In this document: positions 1 to 8,534 of the stretch, one piece after another
Layout of the letters: each line of letters starts with the position of its first letter
How positions within the stretch are numbered: the stretch's first letter is position 1
Source: an uncultured Eggerthellaceae bacterium
GTDB lineage: Bacteria; Actinomycetota; Coriobacteriia; Coriobacteriales; Eggerthellaceae
Length of the DNA: 64,000 nucleotides
Assembly: GCA_910584145.1 (NCBI GenBank)
Contig: CAJTXX010000006.1
Coordinates: forward strand, 6,820-70,819
Direction of reading: 5' to 3'
Notes under the pieces: generated by a model
The model's input: only the letters and a program-made list of their open reading frames with translations
Databases searched by the model: none
What the model was told of the DNA's origin: nothing
Made by a program: the position numbers and the translations under genes

Positions 1-594
1 TCCGGGTCGAGCTCCGGCAGCAGTTCCGGTGATAGCTCCAGCGGTTCCAGTTCGGGCAGCTCAGGTGGCAGCTCATCAGGCTCGAGCAGCGGTTCGAGCT
101 CTGGCGGCACGGATGGTGATGGCAGCGGGCCGGGCAGCTCGGATGGCGACGGCAACGGCGCAGGCGATGGTGAGCAGGGGACCTACTTCACCCTGACCGC
201 CACCGTCGCCGGGCATGGCACGGTCGATGGAGCCGAGACGCGCGTGGTGCGCGTGCGCGAGAGCTCGAGCTACACGTTCACCCTCGCGCCGAAGCGCGGC
301 TATCAGCTGCTGCGCATCAGGGACAACGGGGCCTACCCCGACAGCGGCTACACGCAGAGCTCGTATACCGTGAGCAACGTGAGGGGCGACCACGACCTGC
401 TGTTCAGCTTCGGGTCGGTGGCCACCCCTGGCCCCAACGACGATGCCGCGAAGACCCTGCGGCGCCTGCAAGCGCTCGCCCAGACCGGGGACCTCGCCGC
501 CCCCGGCGCGCTTGCGCTCGTATCGCTCGGCTGCACAGGGGCAGCCATCGCTTTGTTCGCGAGCAACCGCCGCCGCGAGGAAGAGGAGCTCTAG
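1..594 (+). CDS. C-terminal end of an LAQTG-anchored surface protein (5' truncated by window edge)
   Basis: The reading frame is open from base 1, so the gene begins before the window; 197 residues are visible. They comprise a Ser/Gly-rich then Asp/Gly-rich flexible linker of about 58 residues, a beta-rich domain of about 90 residues, the motif LAQTGD, a hydrophobic segment and a basic/acidic tail beginning NRRREEEE. The same order (linker, last beta domain, LQALAQTGD, membrane segment, RRRE tail) ends the complete protein at 25072-28947, and a shorter version ends 38744-42661. LAxTG is the known target of class E sortases in high-GC Gram-positives, so covalent wall anchoring is inferred. A hairpin terminator follows at 633-659. 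By analogy this is the last gene of a third surface cassette upstream of the window. Confidence 0.85.
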   Translation, partial: SGSSSGSSSGDSSSGSSSGSSGGSSSGSSSGSSSGGTDGDGSGPGSSDGDGNGAGDGEQGTYFTLTATVAGHGTVDGAETRVVRVRESSSYTFTLAPKRGYQLLRIRDNGAYPDSGYTQSSYTVSNVRGDHDLLFSFGSVATPGPNDDAAKTLRRLQALAQTGDLAAPGALALVSLGCTGAAIALFASNRRREEEEL

Positions 595-632
595 GGAGCC
601 GCGCGCAGCTGAGAGCTTCGAGCGGAGATGAG

Positions 633-659
633 GGAGCAGCCTTGCGGGCTGCTCCTTTT
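633..659 (+). terminator. Rho-independent terminator of the surface-protein gene
   Basis: A perfect 9-bp stem GGAGCAGCC / GGCTGCTCC with loop TTGCG is followed by TTTT. It lies 39 bases after the stop of the LAQTG protein and just before the convergent end of cydC. Confidence 0.85.
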
Positions 660-673
660 GCTGTCGGGTGCTG

Positions 674-2599
674 CTAGGGGGTTTCGGATGCGTCGCCGAG
701 GTCGATGATACGGTCGAAGGCGGCTGTGCTCTCGGGGTTGTGGGTGATGGCTATGACGGTGCGGCCGGCGAGCGCGTGCAGGGTGGTGGCGAGGGCCTCG
801 CGCTCGGTGCGCGGATCGAGCGCGGCGAAGGGCTCGTCGAGGATGACGATCGGCTGATCGGCTAGCAGGATGCGCGCGAGCGCTATGCGGTGGGCCTCGC
901 CGCCCGAGAGGTTGAAGGCACCTTCCTGCACGAGGGAGCTGAGCCCTTGCGGCAGCCGGTCGAAGCGCTTGCGCAGGCCGACGGCGTCGAGCACGCGCAG
1001 CATCTCCTCGTCGGCGGCGCGCTCGTTGCCGATGGCCAGGTTCTCGCGCAGCGTCATAGCGAAGAGCTTCGGGCGTTGGTGCAGCACGCCTACCGTGCGC
1101 CACATGCCATCAGCATGGTCGCTGGGTGCGACGCCCCCGACCGACACGCTGCCGCGCGTGGGCTCTACGATGCCCAGCACAAGCTTCGTCAGCGTGGTCT
1201 TGCCGGCACCGCTGCGTCCGGTGATGGCGATCTTCTGCCCGAAGGGGATGGCGAGCGTCATGTCGCTCACGATCTCCGTCCCGCCCGGGTAAGCGAAGCT
1301 GACCTCGTCGAACAGCACATCGGGTGCCGACAGTGCGCCGGCTTCGGCTTCGCCAGCCGCTGCTGGCGTTTGGCCGGTTCCTAGTAAAAAAGGCTCGATG
1401 TGCGACGAAATGGTGCAAGAATCGGGCGATGTGTGACGGGTTTCCTCGAATCCGGAGGTGGATGACCCAAAAATGCGCTCTTTTTCGCTTGATCTTGTCA
1501 CACATCGTGCATTTTTTACTATGCGATCGGTCTCGGCGGGATTGCTGTTCGCGTTGGTGGCGCTGGTGGCGCTGGTGCGGTTCAGGCGCTCGAGGGCTCC
1601 GCGTTGCTCGGTCAGGCTCATGGCGGCTGCGGGCAGCGGGGCCAGGGCCTCCATCAGGGGGAAAAGGCACAGGATGAATGCTGCTATCCAGTTGGGAGGA
1701 TAGGCGGGCGCGTTCTCGGAGCCCGCAGCGGCGATGGCTCCCAGCGCGCCTTCAAGGCCTTGCGCGTCGCAGAACGCGGCGCTCGCCCACGCGAGCACGG
1801 CTACGACGCAGAGGCAGAACACCGCCTGCGAGGCGAGGCCGATGCCGCGCTCGAAGCGGCTCACCGCGCAGCGGGCGTGCTCCCGGGCATCGAGCTCGGC
1901 GTCGAGCCGGTGGAGGTATTCTTCCCGGCGACCCGACAGCACCCAGTCGGTTATGCCGAACACGTCGTCGGCGAGCCCTTCGTAGAGGCGCCCCTGCGCT
2001 GCTTTCGCGGCAGCCACGCGCGCAGCGTTCACCGCGGCCGAGCATAGCGGCGCCACCACGGCTAGCAGCACCAGCATGGCGCCCATGATGCCCGCGAGCT
2101 GCCACGAGAGCGCTCCGCTCGCTGCCACCACCACGACCGCCAGCACCCACGTGCTCGCCAAGGGCAGGATGCTGCGCATGATGAGGTTCTGCACATGGCC
2201 GATGTCGTCGTTCAGCAGCGCCAGCACGCTGCCAATGGCCGTGCCTTCGCGGCTATCCGGCTGGCTCAGGCGCTGGTCGAGCACCAGGTAGAGCTTGCGG
2301 CGCATCTCGCTCGTCATGCGCAGCACCCAGTCGTGGCTGCACAGCTTCTCGCCGTAGCGCAAAAGCGGCTTGCCGATGCCGAAGATGCGCACGAACAGCG
2401 ACGGCACATGGAGCGCGAGCACGGTCAGCGGCAGCGCCGCGGCGAGCGAGATCATATACCCGGAGGTGAACATGAGCGCGCATGCTGCGGCCGAGGCGGC
2501 CACGCCTAGGAAGATGGCGAGCGCGAGCGCCTTGCCGTAGGTGCGCAGGTAGGGCCGCACCCATTCGTCGGTGCGCCATATGCTCGCGCGGCGGCTCAT
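674..2599 (-). CDS. cydC: CydC-type ABC exporter subunit (cytochrome bd maturation)
   Basis: This 641-residue protein fuses a six-helix ABC membrane domain to an ATPase domain. CydDC exports thiols (glutathione/cysteine in E. coli) and is needed to assemble cytochrome bd; here it lies head-to-head with cydAB. Walker A GRSGAGKTT is near residue 460, signature LSGGEAHRIALAR near 563, and Walker B IVILDEPFAALD near 585. The chosen ATG overlaps the cydD stop as ATGA, which argues against an in-frame start 78 bases further upstream. Oddity: residues about 360-406, in the linker between the membrane and ATPase domains, are encoded by a less GC-rich palindromic repeat element (1382-1521) that keeps the frame open. 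The second half of the linker is Ala-rich and typical of the genome. Confidence 0.9.
   Translation of the reverse strand: MSRRASIWRTDEWVRPYLRTYGKALALAIFLGVAASAAACALMFTSGYMISLAAALPLTVLALHVPSLFVRIFGIGKPLLRYGEKLCSHDWVLRMTSEMRRKLYLVLDQRLSQPDSREGTAIGSVLALLNDDIGHVQNLIMRSILPLASTWVLAVVVVAASGALSWQLAGIMGAMLVLLAVVAPLCSAAVNAARVAAAKAAQGRLYEGLADDVFGITDWVLSGRREEYLHRLDAELDAREHARCAVSRFERGIGLASQAVFCLCVVAVLAWASAAFCDAQGLEGALGAIAAAGSENAPAYPPNWIAAFILCLFPLMEALAPLPAAAMSLTEQRGALERLNRTSATSATNANSNPAETDRIVKNARCVTRSSEKERIFGSSTSGFEETRHTSPDSCTISSHIEPFLLGTGQTPAAAGEAEAGALSAPDVLFDEVSFAYPGGTEIVSDMTLAIPFGQKIAITGRSGAGKTTLTKLVLGIVEPTRGSVSVGGVAPSDHADGMWRTVGVLHQRPKLFAMTLRENLAIGNERAADEEMLRVLDAVGLRKRFDRLPQGLSSLVQEGAFNLSGGEAHRIALARILLADQPIVILDEPFAALDPRTEREALATTLHALAGRTVIAITHNPESTAAFDRIIDLGDASETP
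1382..1521. repeat. Palindromic repeat element inserted in frame within cydC
   Basis: The outer arms are imperfect inverted repeats: from 1382, TAGTAAAAAAGGCTCGATGT, and from 1521 read on the other strand, TAGTAAAAAATGCACGATGT. The match continues for about 30 bases. Composition is clearly more AT-rich than the surrounding cydC. The interior shares two exact words with the intergenic element at 23205-23362: CGAAATGG preceded by GCGA(A)C, and AGAATCGGGCGA. The element encodes part of the CydC interdomain linker without a stop codon. It is probably a miniature, non-autonomous mobile element; no transposase is nearby. Confidence 0.75.
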
Positions 2600-4212
2600 C
2601 GGAGCGCCTCCGCGGGTGCGACCGGCGCCAGATGACCCTCGTCGATGCGGAAGCACGTGGCGAGATGGGGCAGCCACGCGGCGCTGTGGGTGGCCACCAC
2701 CACCGTCTTATCGCGCATGAGGGGCAGCATGCATGCGATCAGCTCTGCTTCGGTTTGAGCGTCGAGGTGCGCGGTGGGCTCGTCGAGCAGCCACAGGTCG
2801 CGCGCGGGATCGAGCAGCGCCCGGGCGATGGCCACCCGCTGCGCCTGGCCGCCCGACAGCTCGCGCCCGCCATCGCCGATGCGCGTATCGAGCCCGTCGG
2901 GCAGGCTGGCGGCAAAGGCGCCGAGCCCTGCGGCTGCCAGCGCATCGCGCACCTGCGCGTCGTCTGCATCGGGCGCGTAGAATGCGACGTTGTCGCGCAG
3001 CGAGGTGCGGAAGAGGTAGGGCTCCTGCGGCAGATAGGCGACGCGCGCAGCCCACGCATCGTCGCGCGCTCCGGAGAGCCCGGCTATGCGATCGAGGAGC
3101 GTGGTCTTGCCCGCACCGCTCTTCCCGACCACGCCCGCGCAGCCGGGCACTCCGGGGCGCAACCCCAGGCTCGCCAGTGCTTGCTCGGGGGTGCTCTGGC
3201 CAGCGGCCGCACCGACGGAGGCGTCAGCAGCGGCCGCCGCACCCGCCCGAGCACCGTCCTCGTCTGCTGTCTGCGCACCCAGCAGCGCCGCGATAGCCCC
3301 CAGCGCCGCCTTCCCGTTCAAGGTGGAGTGGTAGTCCTCGCCATATTCGCGCACCGGCTTGAAATACTCGGGCACCATCATCAGCACGCACAGGGCGGGG
3401 AAGAGCTGCATCGTCCCATCGACCAGGCGGAACCCCAGCATGATGGCGACGCCCGCCAGCCCGAACGTGGCGAACAGGTCGAGCACGGTAGTGGACAACA
3501 TCGCTATGCGCAGCGTCTTCATGGTGAGCTCGCGGAAGCGCTCCGACAGTGCGAACACGCGCTCGGCGAAGCGCCGCGACGCGCCGAACGCCCGCAGCGT
3601 CTCCAGCCCCGATGCCATGTCGGTGAAGCTCGCCGAGAGCGTCTCGAACTCCGCATAGCGCTTGCGCGCCTCGGCGCCGGCGCTCTGCCCGATCAGGCGC
3701 ATGAACAGCAGGATGAACGGGTAGCAGGCGAGCGAGATCAGCCCGCTCACCCAGTCGAGAGCGAACATGGCGATCAAGATGACGAGCGGGACCACCACCA
3801 CGTTCGCCGCCTTCGGGAACATGATGCGCACATACTCTTCCACCGCATCGGCCCCTTCGATGGCATCGGCGGCCACCGCTGCGCTGCCATGCGCCCGCAC
3901 GAGCGCAGGGCCCCCATCCCATACGGCTTCGAGCAGCTGCCCGCGCAGCTCGCGCGCCGTGCGCGCGGCATAGCGTTCGAGCATGGCATCCTCGGCATCG
4001 GCCACGGCGCGCCGCAGCAGGAAGCATGCGCAGAACAGCGCCGCCCACGCGGCCTGCGCCGCGAGCGCACCGCCCTGCCAGAGCCCCACGATGGCCCAGG
4101 TCAGGCCCGCCGCCTGGCCCACCACGAGCAGCCCCAGCGCAAGGGCGCACGCGATGGATGCGGCCAGCATGCGCTTGCCGCCGGGGAGCTGGAGCAGCTG
4201 GCGGTCTAGCAT
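2596..4212 (-). CDS. cydD: CydD-type ABC exporter subunit (cytochrome bd maturation)
   Basis: This 538-residue ABC exporter half is the partner of CydC in the same operon (4-base overlap). It has six predicted membrane helices over about residues 15-310. Conserved features include the segment EYGEDYHSTLNG before the ATPase domain, typical of CydD, Walker A GKSGAGKTTLL near residue 365, signature LSGGQAQRVAIARAL near 454, and Walker B LWLLDEPTAHLD near 474. The start ATG at 4212 is preceded on the minus strand by AGAGAGATGACAC. It is slightly shorter than E. coli CydD (588 residues). Divergent transcription from cydA suggests co-regulation from the 4213-4342 spacer. Confidence 0.9.
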   Translation of the reverse strand: MLDRQLLQLPGGKRMLAASIACALALGLLVVGQAAGLTWAIVGLWQGGALAAQAAWAALFCACFLLRRAVADAEDAMLERYAARTARELRGQLLEAVWDGGPALVRAHGSAAVAADAIEGADAVEEYVRIMFPKAANVVVVPLVILIAMFALDWVSGLISLACYPFILLFMRLIGQSAGAEARKRYAEFETLSASFTDMASGLETLRAFGASRRFAERVFALSERFRELTMKTLRIAMLSTTVLDLFATFGLAGVAIMLGFRLVDGTMQLFPALCVLMMVPEYFKPVREYGEDYHSTLNGKAALGAIAALLGAQTADEDGARAGAAAAADASVGAAAGQSTPEQALASLGLRPGVPGCAGVVGKSGAGKTTLLDRIAGLSGARDDAWAARVAYLPQEPYLFRTSLRDNVAFYAPDADDAQVRDALAAAGLGAFAASLPDGLDTRIGDGGRELSGGQAQRVAIARALLDPARDLWLLDEPTAHLDAQTEAELIACMLPLMRDKTVVVATHSAAWLPHLATCFRIDEGHLAPVAPAEALR

Positions 4213-4251
4213 GTGTCATCTCTCTGTTCGGAAACGCGTCCTCTCATGGGA

Positions 4252-4280
4252 TTACTTTATACCATTACGTGCGCTACAAT
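4252..4280 (+). promoter_or_regulatory. Predicted cydAB promoter
   Basis: TTACTT (4252-4257), a 17-base spacer and TACAAT (4275-4280) lie 62 bases before the cydA start. The -10 is good, the -35 weak. Confidence 0.5.
4256..4261 (-). promoter_or_regulatory. Predicted -10 of cydDC, overlapping the cydA promoter
   Basis: The minus strand reads TATAAA here, 44 bases upstream of the cydD start. No convincing -35 is seen. It lies inside the cydA promoter, so the two divergent promoters would interfere or share a regulator. Confidence 0.35.
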
Positions 4281-4342
4281 CGCTCCGACGGCGGTTGCGT
4301 CAAGGGTTGCAGCTGCCCGGTGCGACAAGAAGAGGGGAATCT

Positions 4343-5833
4343 ATGGATCTATTAGCCGATCAGGTGCTGCTATCGCGCGTGCAGTTCGCGCTGACAGCCA
4401 GCTACCACTTCATCTTCGTGCCGATAACCATCGGCATCGGCCTGCTCATGGCCATCTTCGTGACGCGGGCGTTCCGCACGCGCAAAGCGGAGGACGACGC
4501 TATCGCGCGCATGTGGGTGCGCATCTTCACCGCGACGTTCGCCATCGGCGTGGCGACCGGCATCACGATGGAATTCTCGTTCGGCACGAACTGGGCGAAT
4601 TACGCGCGGTTCGTGGGCGATATCTTCGGCGCGCCGCTGGCTGCCGAGGCGCTGTTCGCGTTCTTCTTGGAATCCATCTTCTTGGGGATGCTTATATTCG
4701 GGCGCAACAAGATCAAGCCCATCCTGTATGTGGTGTCGGCGTGGCTGACCTTCGCGGGCTCGGCGCTGTCGGCGCTGTGGATATTGATAGCGAACTCGTG
4801 GATGCAGACGCCGGCGGGCGCAGAGCTGTCGGCCGATGGCACCGAGGCGGTCATAACCGACTTCTTCGCTGCGGCATTCAACCCCTCTACGCTGGTGCGC
4901 TATGGGCACACGGTGCTGGCTGTGCTGGTGATGGGCGCGTTCGTGGCCGTGGCCGTGTCGGCTTGGTATATGCATAAGGGGCGCCATGCGAGCGAGGCGC
5001 GCAAGGTGCTCGGCACGTCGAGCGTCGTGGGGCTCATCGCCGTGGTGGCGCTGCTGGGCTCGGCCCATGCCTCTGCGGTGGAGGTGTGGGAAGAGCAGCC
5101 CACGAAGCTCGCCATGATGGAGGGTATGTACGAGACGGAGGTGCCAGAGCTCTCGGCGTTCGGGTTCGTTGACGAAGCATCCGAAGAGGCGCACACCTTC
5201 GCCATCCCCGGCGGCACCAGCTTCCTGGCCACCGGCACGTGGGATACGGAATACCCCGGCTTGAACGACCTGGCGGCCACCGAGCAGTTCGGCGACATAG
5301 ATGTGGCCACCATGCCGGTGAACTTCGTCTATCAGGTGTATCACATCATGGTGGCCTGCTTCGGGCTGATCGTGGTGTGCCTCGCGCTCGCGCTCATCTT
5401 CAACCGCAAGAAGGCCAAGCGCGGCGTGGCGGATATGAAGTGGCTGCAATGGCTGCTGATCGTCTCGCCCGTGTTCCCTTTCATCGCTATACAGTCGGGG
5501 TGGCTGACCGCCGAGGTGGGCCGCCAGCCGTATGTGGTGTATCCCAGCATGTCGGGCCCCGAGGGCGTGCAGATGCTGACCGAGGCCGGCACCAGCGTGT
5601 CGGTGCAGCCTTTCGAGCTGATGATAACGCTCGCGCTGTTCTTCCTGGTGTACCTGATGCTGTTCGTAGGATGGGTGCGCGTGGTGGGCAGGTTCATCAA
5701 GGAAGGGCCGGTGTACGACCAGCCCGCCGAGGTTGAGGCTGCCGATGCGGACGCCGCTGTAGCGGCGGTCGCGTGCGAGGAGGAGGCGGCTGCTGCGACG
5801 CCGGCCGCAGGGACCGAAGGGGGTGAGCGGTGA
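4343..5833 (+). CDS. cydA: Cytochrome bd ubiquinol/menaquinol oxidase subunit I
   Basis: CydA (496 residues) is the quinol-oxidising and haem-carrying subunit of cytochrome bd, a high-affinity membrane terminal oxidase. The N-terminus has the conserved SRVQFALTASYHF, with His22 matching the haem ligand near residue 19 of the family. Further family segments are EFSFGTNWANYARFVGDIFG, ESIFLGML, PVNFVYQVYH near residue 323 and GRQPYVVY near 391. About nine membrane helices are expected. The start is the ATG preceded by AGAGGGG. The C-terminal ~40 residues are a Glu/Ala-rich cytoplasmic tail not typical of the family. The cydB start overlaps the stop codon. Confidence 0.95.
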   Translation: MDLLADQVLLSRVQFALTASYHFIFVPITIGIGLLMAIFVTRAFRTRKAEDDAIARMWVRIFTATFAIGVATGITMEFSFGTNWANYARFVGDIFGAPLAAEALFAFFLESIFLGMLIFGRNKIKPILYVVSAWLTFAGSALSALWILIANSWMQTPAGAELSADGTEAVITDFFAAAFNPSTLVRYGHTVLAVLVMGAFVAVAVSAWYMHKGRHASEARKVLGTSSVVGLIAVVALLGSAHASAVEVWEEQPTKLAMMEGMYETEVPELSAFGFVDEASEEAHTFAIPGGTSFLATGTWDTEYPGLNDLAATEQFGDIDVATMPVNFVYQVYHIMVACFGLIVVCLALALIFNRKKAKRGVADMKWLQWLLIVSPVFPFIAIQSGWLTAEVGRQPYVVYPSMSGPEGVQMLTEAGTSVSVQPFELMITLALFFLVYLMLFVGWVRVVGRFIKEGPVYDQPAEVEAADADAAVAAVACEEEAAAATPAAGTEGGER

Positions 5834-6876
5834 TGGAGGCTCTGGCTGTTCTGTGGTACTTCCTGGTATTCCTGCTCATCGCAGGGTATTTCGTGCTGGA
5901 TGGTTTCGATCTGGGCGCTGGCGTGCTCTACCCGTTCATAGCGAAGGATGAGCGCGACCAGGCCATCGTGCGGCGCGCGCTCGGGCCGGTTTGGGACGGC
6001 AACGAGGTATGGCTGCTCACCGCGGGCGGCGCGCTGTTCGCCGCGTTCCCCGATGCGTATGCCACCACGTTCAGCGGTTTCTACCTGGCTATCATGCTGG
6101 TGCTGTTCGCGCTGATCGTGCGCGCGGTGTCGTTCGAGTTCTGGGCTGCCGATGCGAAGTGGCGTGGCGTGTGGAATGCGTGCTTCTTCCTGGGCTCGCT
6201 CGTGCCGGCGCTGCTGTTCGGCGTGGCGGTGGGCAATGCCGTGCAGGGCATCCCGATGGATGCTGCGGGCAACTACAACGGCGTGCCGCTGCTGGGGCTG
6301 ATAACCCCGTTCACGCTCTTGTGCGGCTTGTTCGGGCTCGCTATGTTCATCGCCGCGGGCGCGTGCTGGCTGGCGGTGAAGGCGCCGCTCGGCTCGGGGC
6401 TGCATGAGCGCGCCTGCCGGCTGCGCATGCCGTTCCAGATCATCGCGTTCGCGCTGTTCGCGGTGCTCACTGCGCTGGTGTTCGCGCTGATGGGCGGCAC
6501 CGACGGCATGGCTGCCGAGTTCGGGCTGGTGCGCTGGCTGCTGGTGCTGCTGTTCGTGGTGTGCATGGTCATGGCGCTGGTGGTGGGCATCGGCCGCAAG
6601 CCGGGCAGCGACCTGTGGGTGTTCATCTATCAGAGCGTGGCGGCGGTATCGTCGGTGTTCCTGATCGCGTGCAGCATGTTCCCGGTGCTGGTGGCGGCGA
6701 GCCCTGACAGCATCGGTGCGCCCATCACGCTGATGACGGCTGGCGCCAGCGGGCTATCGCTGTTCTGCATGACGGTCATCCTGTGCGTCGGGCTGCCGCT
6801 CGTGCTGGCGTACCACGTCATCATCTACCGCACGTTCCGCGGCCGGGTGAGCGAAGAGGATATCGCTGCGCACTGA
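5833..6876 (+). CDS. cydB: Cytochrome bd oxidase subunit II
   Basis: CydB (347 residues) partners CydA in the bd oxidase. The N-terminus carries the family hallmark GYFVLDGFDLGAGVLYPF, followed by WDGNEVWLLTAGGALFAAFP; about eight hydrophobic helices span the protein. Its ATG overlaps the last base of the cydA stop (TGATG), with GGGGTGA upstream, so translation is coupled. A GTG one codon earlier (5830) is an alternative start. A strong terminator lies at 6930-6963. Confidence 0.95.
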   Translation: MEALAVLWYFLVFLLIAGYFVLDGFDLGAGVLYPFIAKDERDQAIVRRALGPVWDGNEVWLLTAGGALFAAFPDAYATTFSGFYLAIMLVLFALIVRAVSFEFWAADAKWRGVWNACFFLGSLVPALLFGVAVGNAVQGIPMDAAGNYNGVPLLGLITPFTLLCGLFGLAMFIAAGACWLAVKAPLGSGLHERACRLRMPFQIIAFALFAVLTALVFALMGGTDGMAAEFGLVRWLLVLLFVVCMVMALVVGIGRKPGSDLWVFIYQSVAAVSSVFLIACSMFPVLVAASPDSIGAPITLMTAGASGLSLFCMTVILCVGLPLVLAYHVIIYRTFRGRVSEEDIAAH

Positions 6877-6929
6877 GCTCGCGTCTGAGCTGAGCGGGAG
6901 CGCCCGCGGTGGGTGGCATCGCATCCGAG

Positions 6930-6963
6930 GAGCGCGTCGGGAAGCCGGCGCGCTCTTTCGTTT
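6930..6963 (+). terminator. Rho-independent terminator of cydAB
   Basis: An 11-bp stem GAGCGCGTCGG / CCGGCGCGCTC (one G-U pair) with loop GAAG is followed by TTTCGTTT, 53 bases after the cydB stop. Confidence 0.8.
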
Positions 6964-7061
6964 CCGCAGGTGAACGAAACGATTACGGCACGCGCCTCAG
7001 GAGCTGTGCGGCATCCTGGCGTCCCTAGAATGGGGGTGCAGACGATGTTGGGAGGCTTCGC

Positions 7062-8456
7062 ATGGGCGCACGGAAAGCAGGAGGTGCCGCAACGCAGCAG
7101 GCACCGGCCGCCGCTCCTGCCGCGCAGGCGGGCGGTAACCCGTTCAAGCAGACGCTGACGGTGTTCGACATGGTGGTCTATGGGCTCATCATGATGGTGC
7201 CCATAGCGCCGATGGGCATCTATGGCGGCGTATTCCAAGCGTCGGGCGGCATGCCGGCGCTGGCGTATATCGTCGGGTTCGTCGCGGTGCTGTTCAGCGT
7301 GCTCTCGTTCGCCATCATGATCCGCCATTTCCCGTCGTCGGGCTCCATCTTCACGTATGTGTCGAACATCATGGGCAAGGGCATCGGGTTCATCGCCGGA
7401 TGGCTGATGCTCCTGCAATACCTGGTGTCGCCTGCGCTGATGTACCTCATCGCAGGCACGGCGCTGAACGGGTTCGTGCCCGCGGTGCCGGTGTGGGCGT
7501 GGTGCCTCGTGTTCTTGGCGCTGGTGGCCGTCATATCGCTGCGCGGCATGCAGACCACCATGGTGGTGAACCGCATCGCGCTCGTATCCGAGCTGGTCAT
7601 CTTGGCGCTGTTCGCGGGGCTCGGGGTGTACTACATCGCCACGCACCCGGCTACCAGCGGCTTCACGGCCACCGCGCTGTTCAACCCCGCTGCGTTCGAT
7701 TTCGGGAACATGATGTCGGCGGTGTCGCTATCGGTGCTGTCGTATGTGGGCTTCGGCGTCATAGCGACGCTGACGCAGCAGGCCAAAGACGAGCGCTTCG
7801 GGCCGCCGCGCGCCATGATGATAATGGCGCTCATCTTGGTGGTGCTGTTCGCCGGGCAGTGCTTCATCGCCACGTGCATCGACCCCTCGGGCGCGAGCTT
7901 CGCGCACGACGCCGACAACGGCTTCTACATCGTGGCGCAGATCGTCGCGGGGCCGTGGCTTGCCATCGCGTGCGCCGTTGCGGTGGCGCTGTCGCAGGGC
8001 ATCTTCACCGCGTTGGTGACGCAGACCTCGGTGGCCACCATCCTCTTCACCATGGCGAAGGGCGGCTCGCTGCCGAAGCAGCTGGCGCGCCTCGAGCGGA
8101 GAAACGATGTTCCGCGCAACGCCATGCTGTTCGTCATCGGGCTGTCTGCGGTGCTGATATTCGCCATGAAGCCCTTAGGGATCGATTCGGTGGCGAAGGT
8201 GGCGAATTTCGGCGCGCTGTCCACGTACACGCTGCTGAATGTGTGCGTGATCGTGTTCTGCTGGTTCCAGAAGAAGCAGCGGCGGGAGTTCCTGCGGCAC
8301 CTGGTGTTCCCGGCTATCGGGGCGCTCGTGTGCTTCGGCATCCTGCTGTCGATCGACACGGTGGGCCATGTGGTGGGCATCGTGTGGATAGCCATCGGCA
8401 TCGTCTATTACTGTGTGGTGCGCTATGGGCTGCATCGCGATATCACGCTCGCGTGA
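7062..8456 (+). CDS. APC-superfamily amino acid/polyamine permease
   Basis: This 464-residue integral membrane protein has about twelve hydrophobic helices after a short Ala/Gln-rich N-terminus. The segment LTVFDMVVYGLIMMVPIAP near residue 30 and the helix-1-like region PMGIYGGVFQASGGMPALAY fit the amino acid-polyamine-organocation family, resembling putrescine or amino-acid importers. The substrate cannot be read from sequence. The ATG is preceded by TTGGGAGG. It is monocistronic: the cydAB terminator lies before it and an ABC exporter operon starts 78 bases after. Confidence 0.8.
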   Translation: MGARKAGGAATQQAPAAAPAAQAGGNPFKQTLTVFDMVVYGLIMMVPIAPMGIYGGVFQASGGMPALAYIVGFVAVLFSVLSFAIMIRHFPSSGSIFTYVSNIMGKGIGFIAGWLMLLQYLVSPALMYLIAGTALNGFVPAVPVWAWCLVFLALVAVISLRGMQTTMVVNRIALVSELVILALFAGLGVYYIATHPATSGFTATALFNPAAFDFGNMMSAVSLSVLSYVGFGVIATLTQQAKDERFGPPRAMMIMALILVVLFAGQCFIATCIDPSGASFAHDADNGFYIVAQIVAGPWLAIACAVAVALSQGIFTALVTQTSVATILFTMAKGGSLPKQLARLERRNDVPRNAMLFVIGLSAVLIFAMKPLGIDSVAKVANFGALSTYTLLNVCVIVFCWFQKKQRREFLRHLVFPAIGALVCFGILLSIDTVGHVVGIVWIAIGIVYYCVVRYGLHRDITLA

Positions 8457-8534
8457 ATGCGGGCGGCTGGCAGCGGGCGCTCAGGTAATATGTGACCTGC
8501 GCGCGCATGTGCGCTGCGCAGGATAGGAGCACAG

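Noticed and set aside
1..130. Short repeats of AGCTCCGGC-type units that look like a tandem array or CRISPR remnant
   Set aside because: They are codons for a Ser/Gly linker in an open frame; spacing is irregular with no unique spacers.
2600..2677. Earlier in-frame start for cydC
   Set aside because: It would lie inside cydD, encodes Arg-rich sequence without family similarity, and the ATGA overlap start is better supported.
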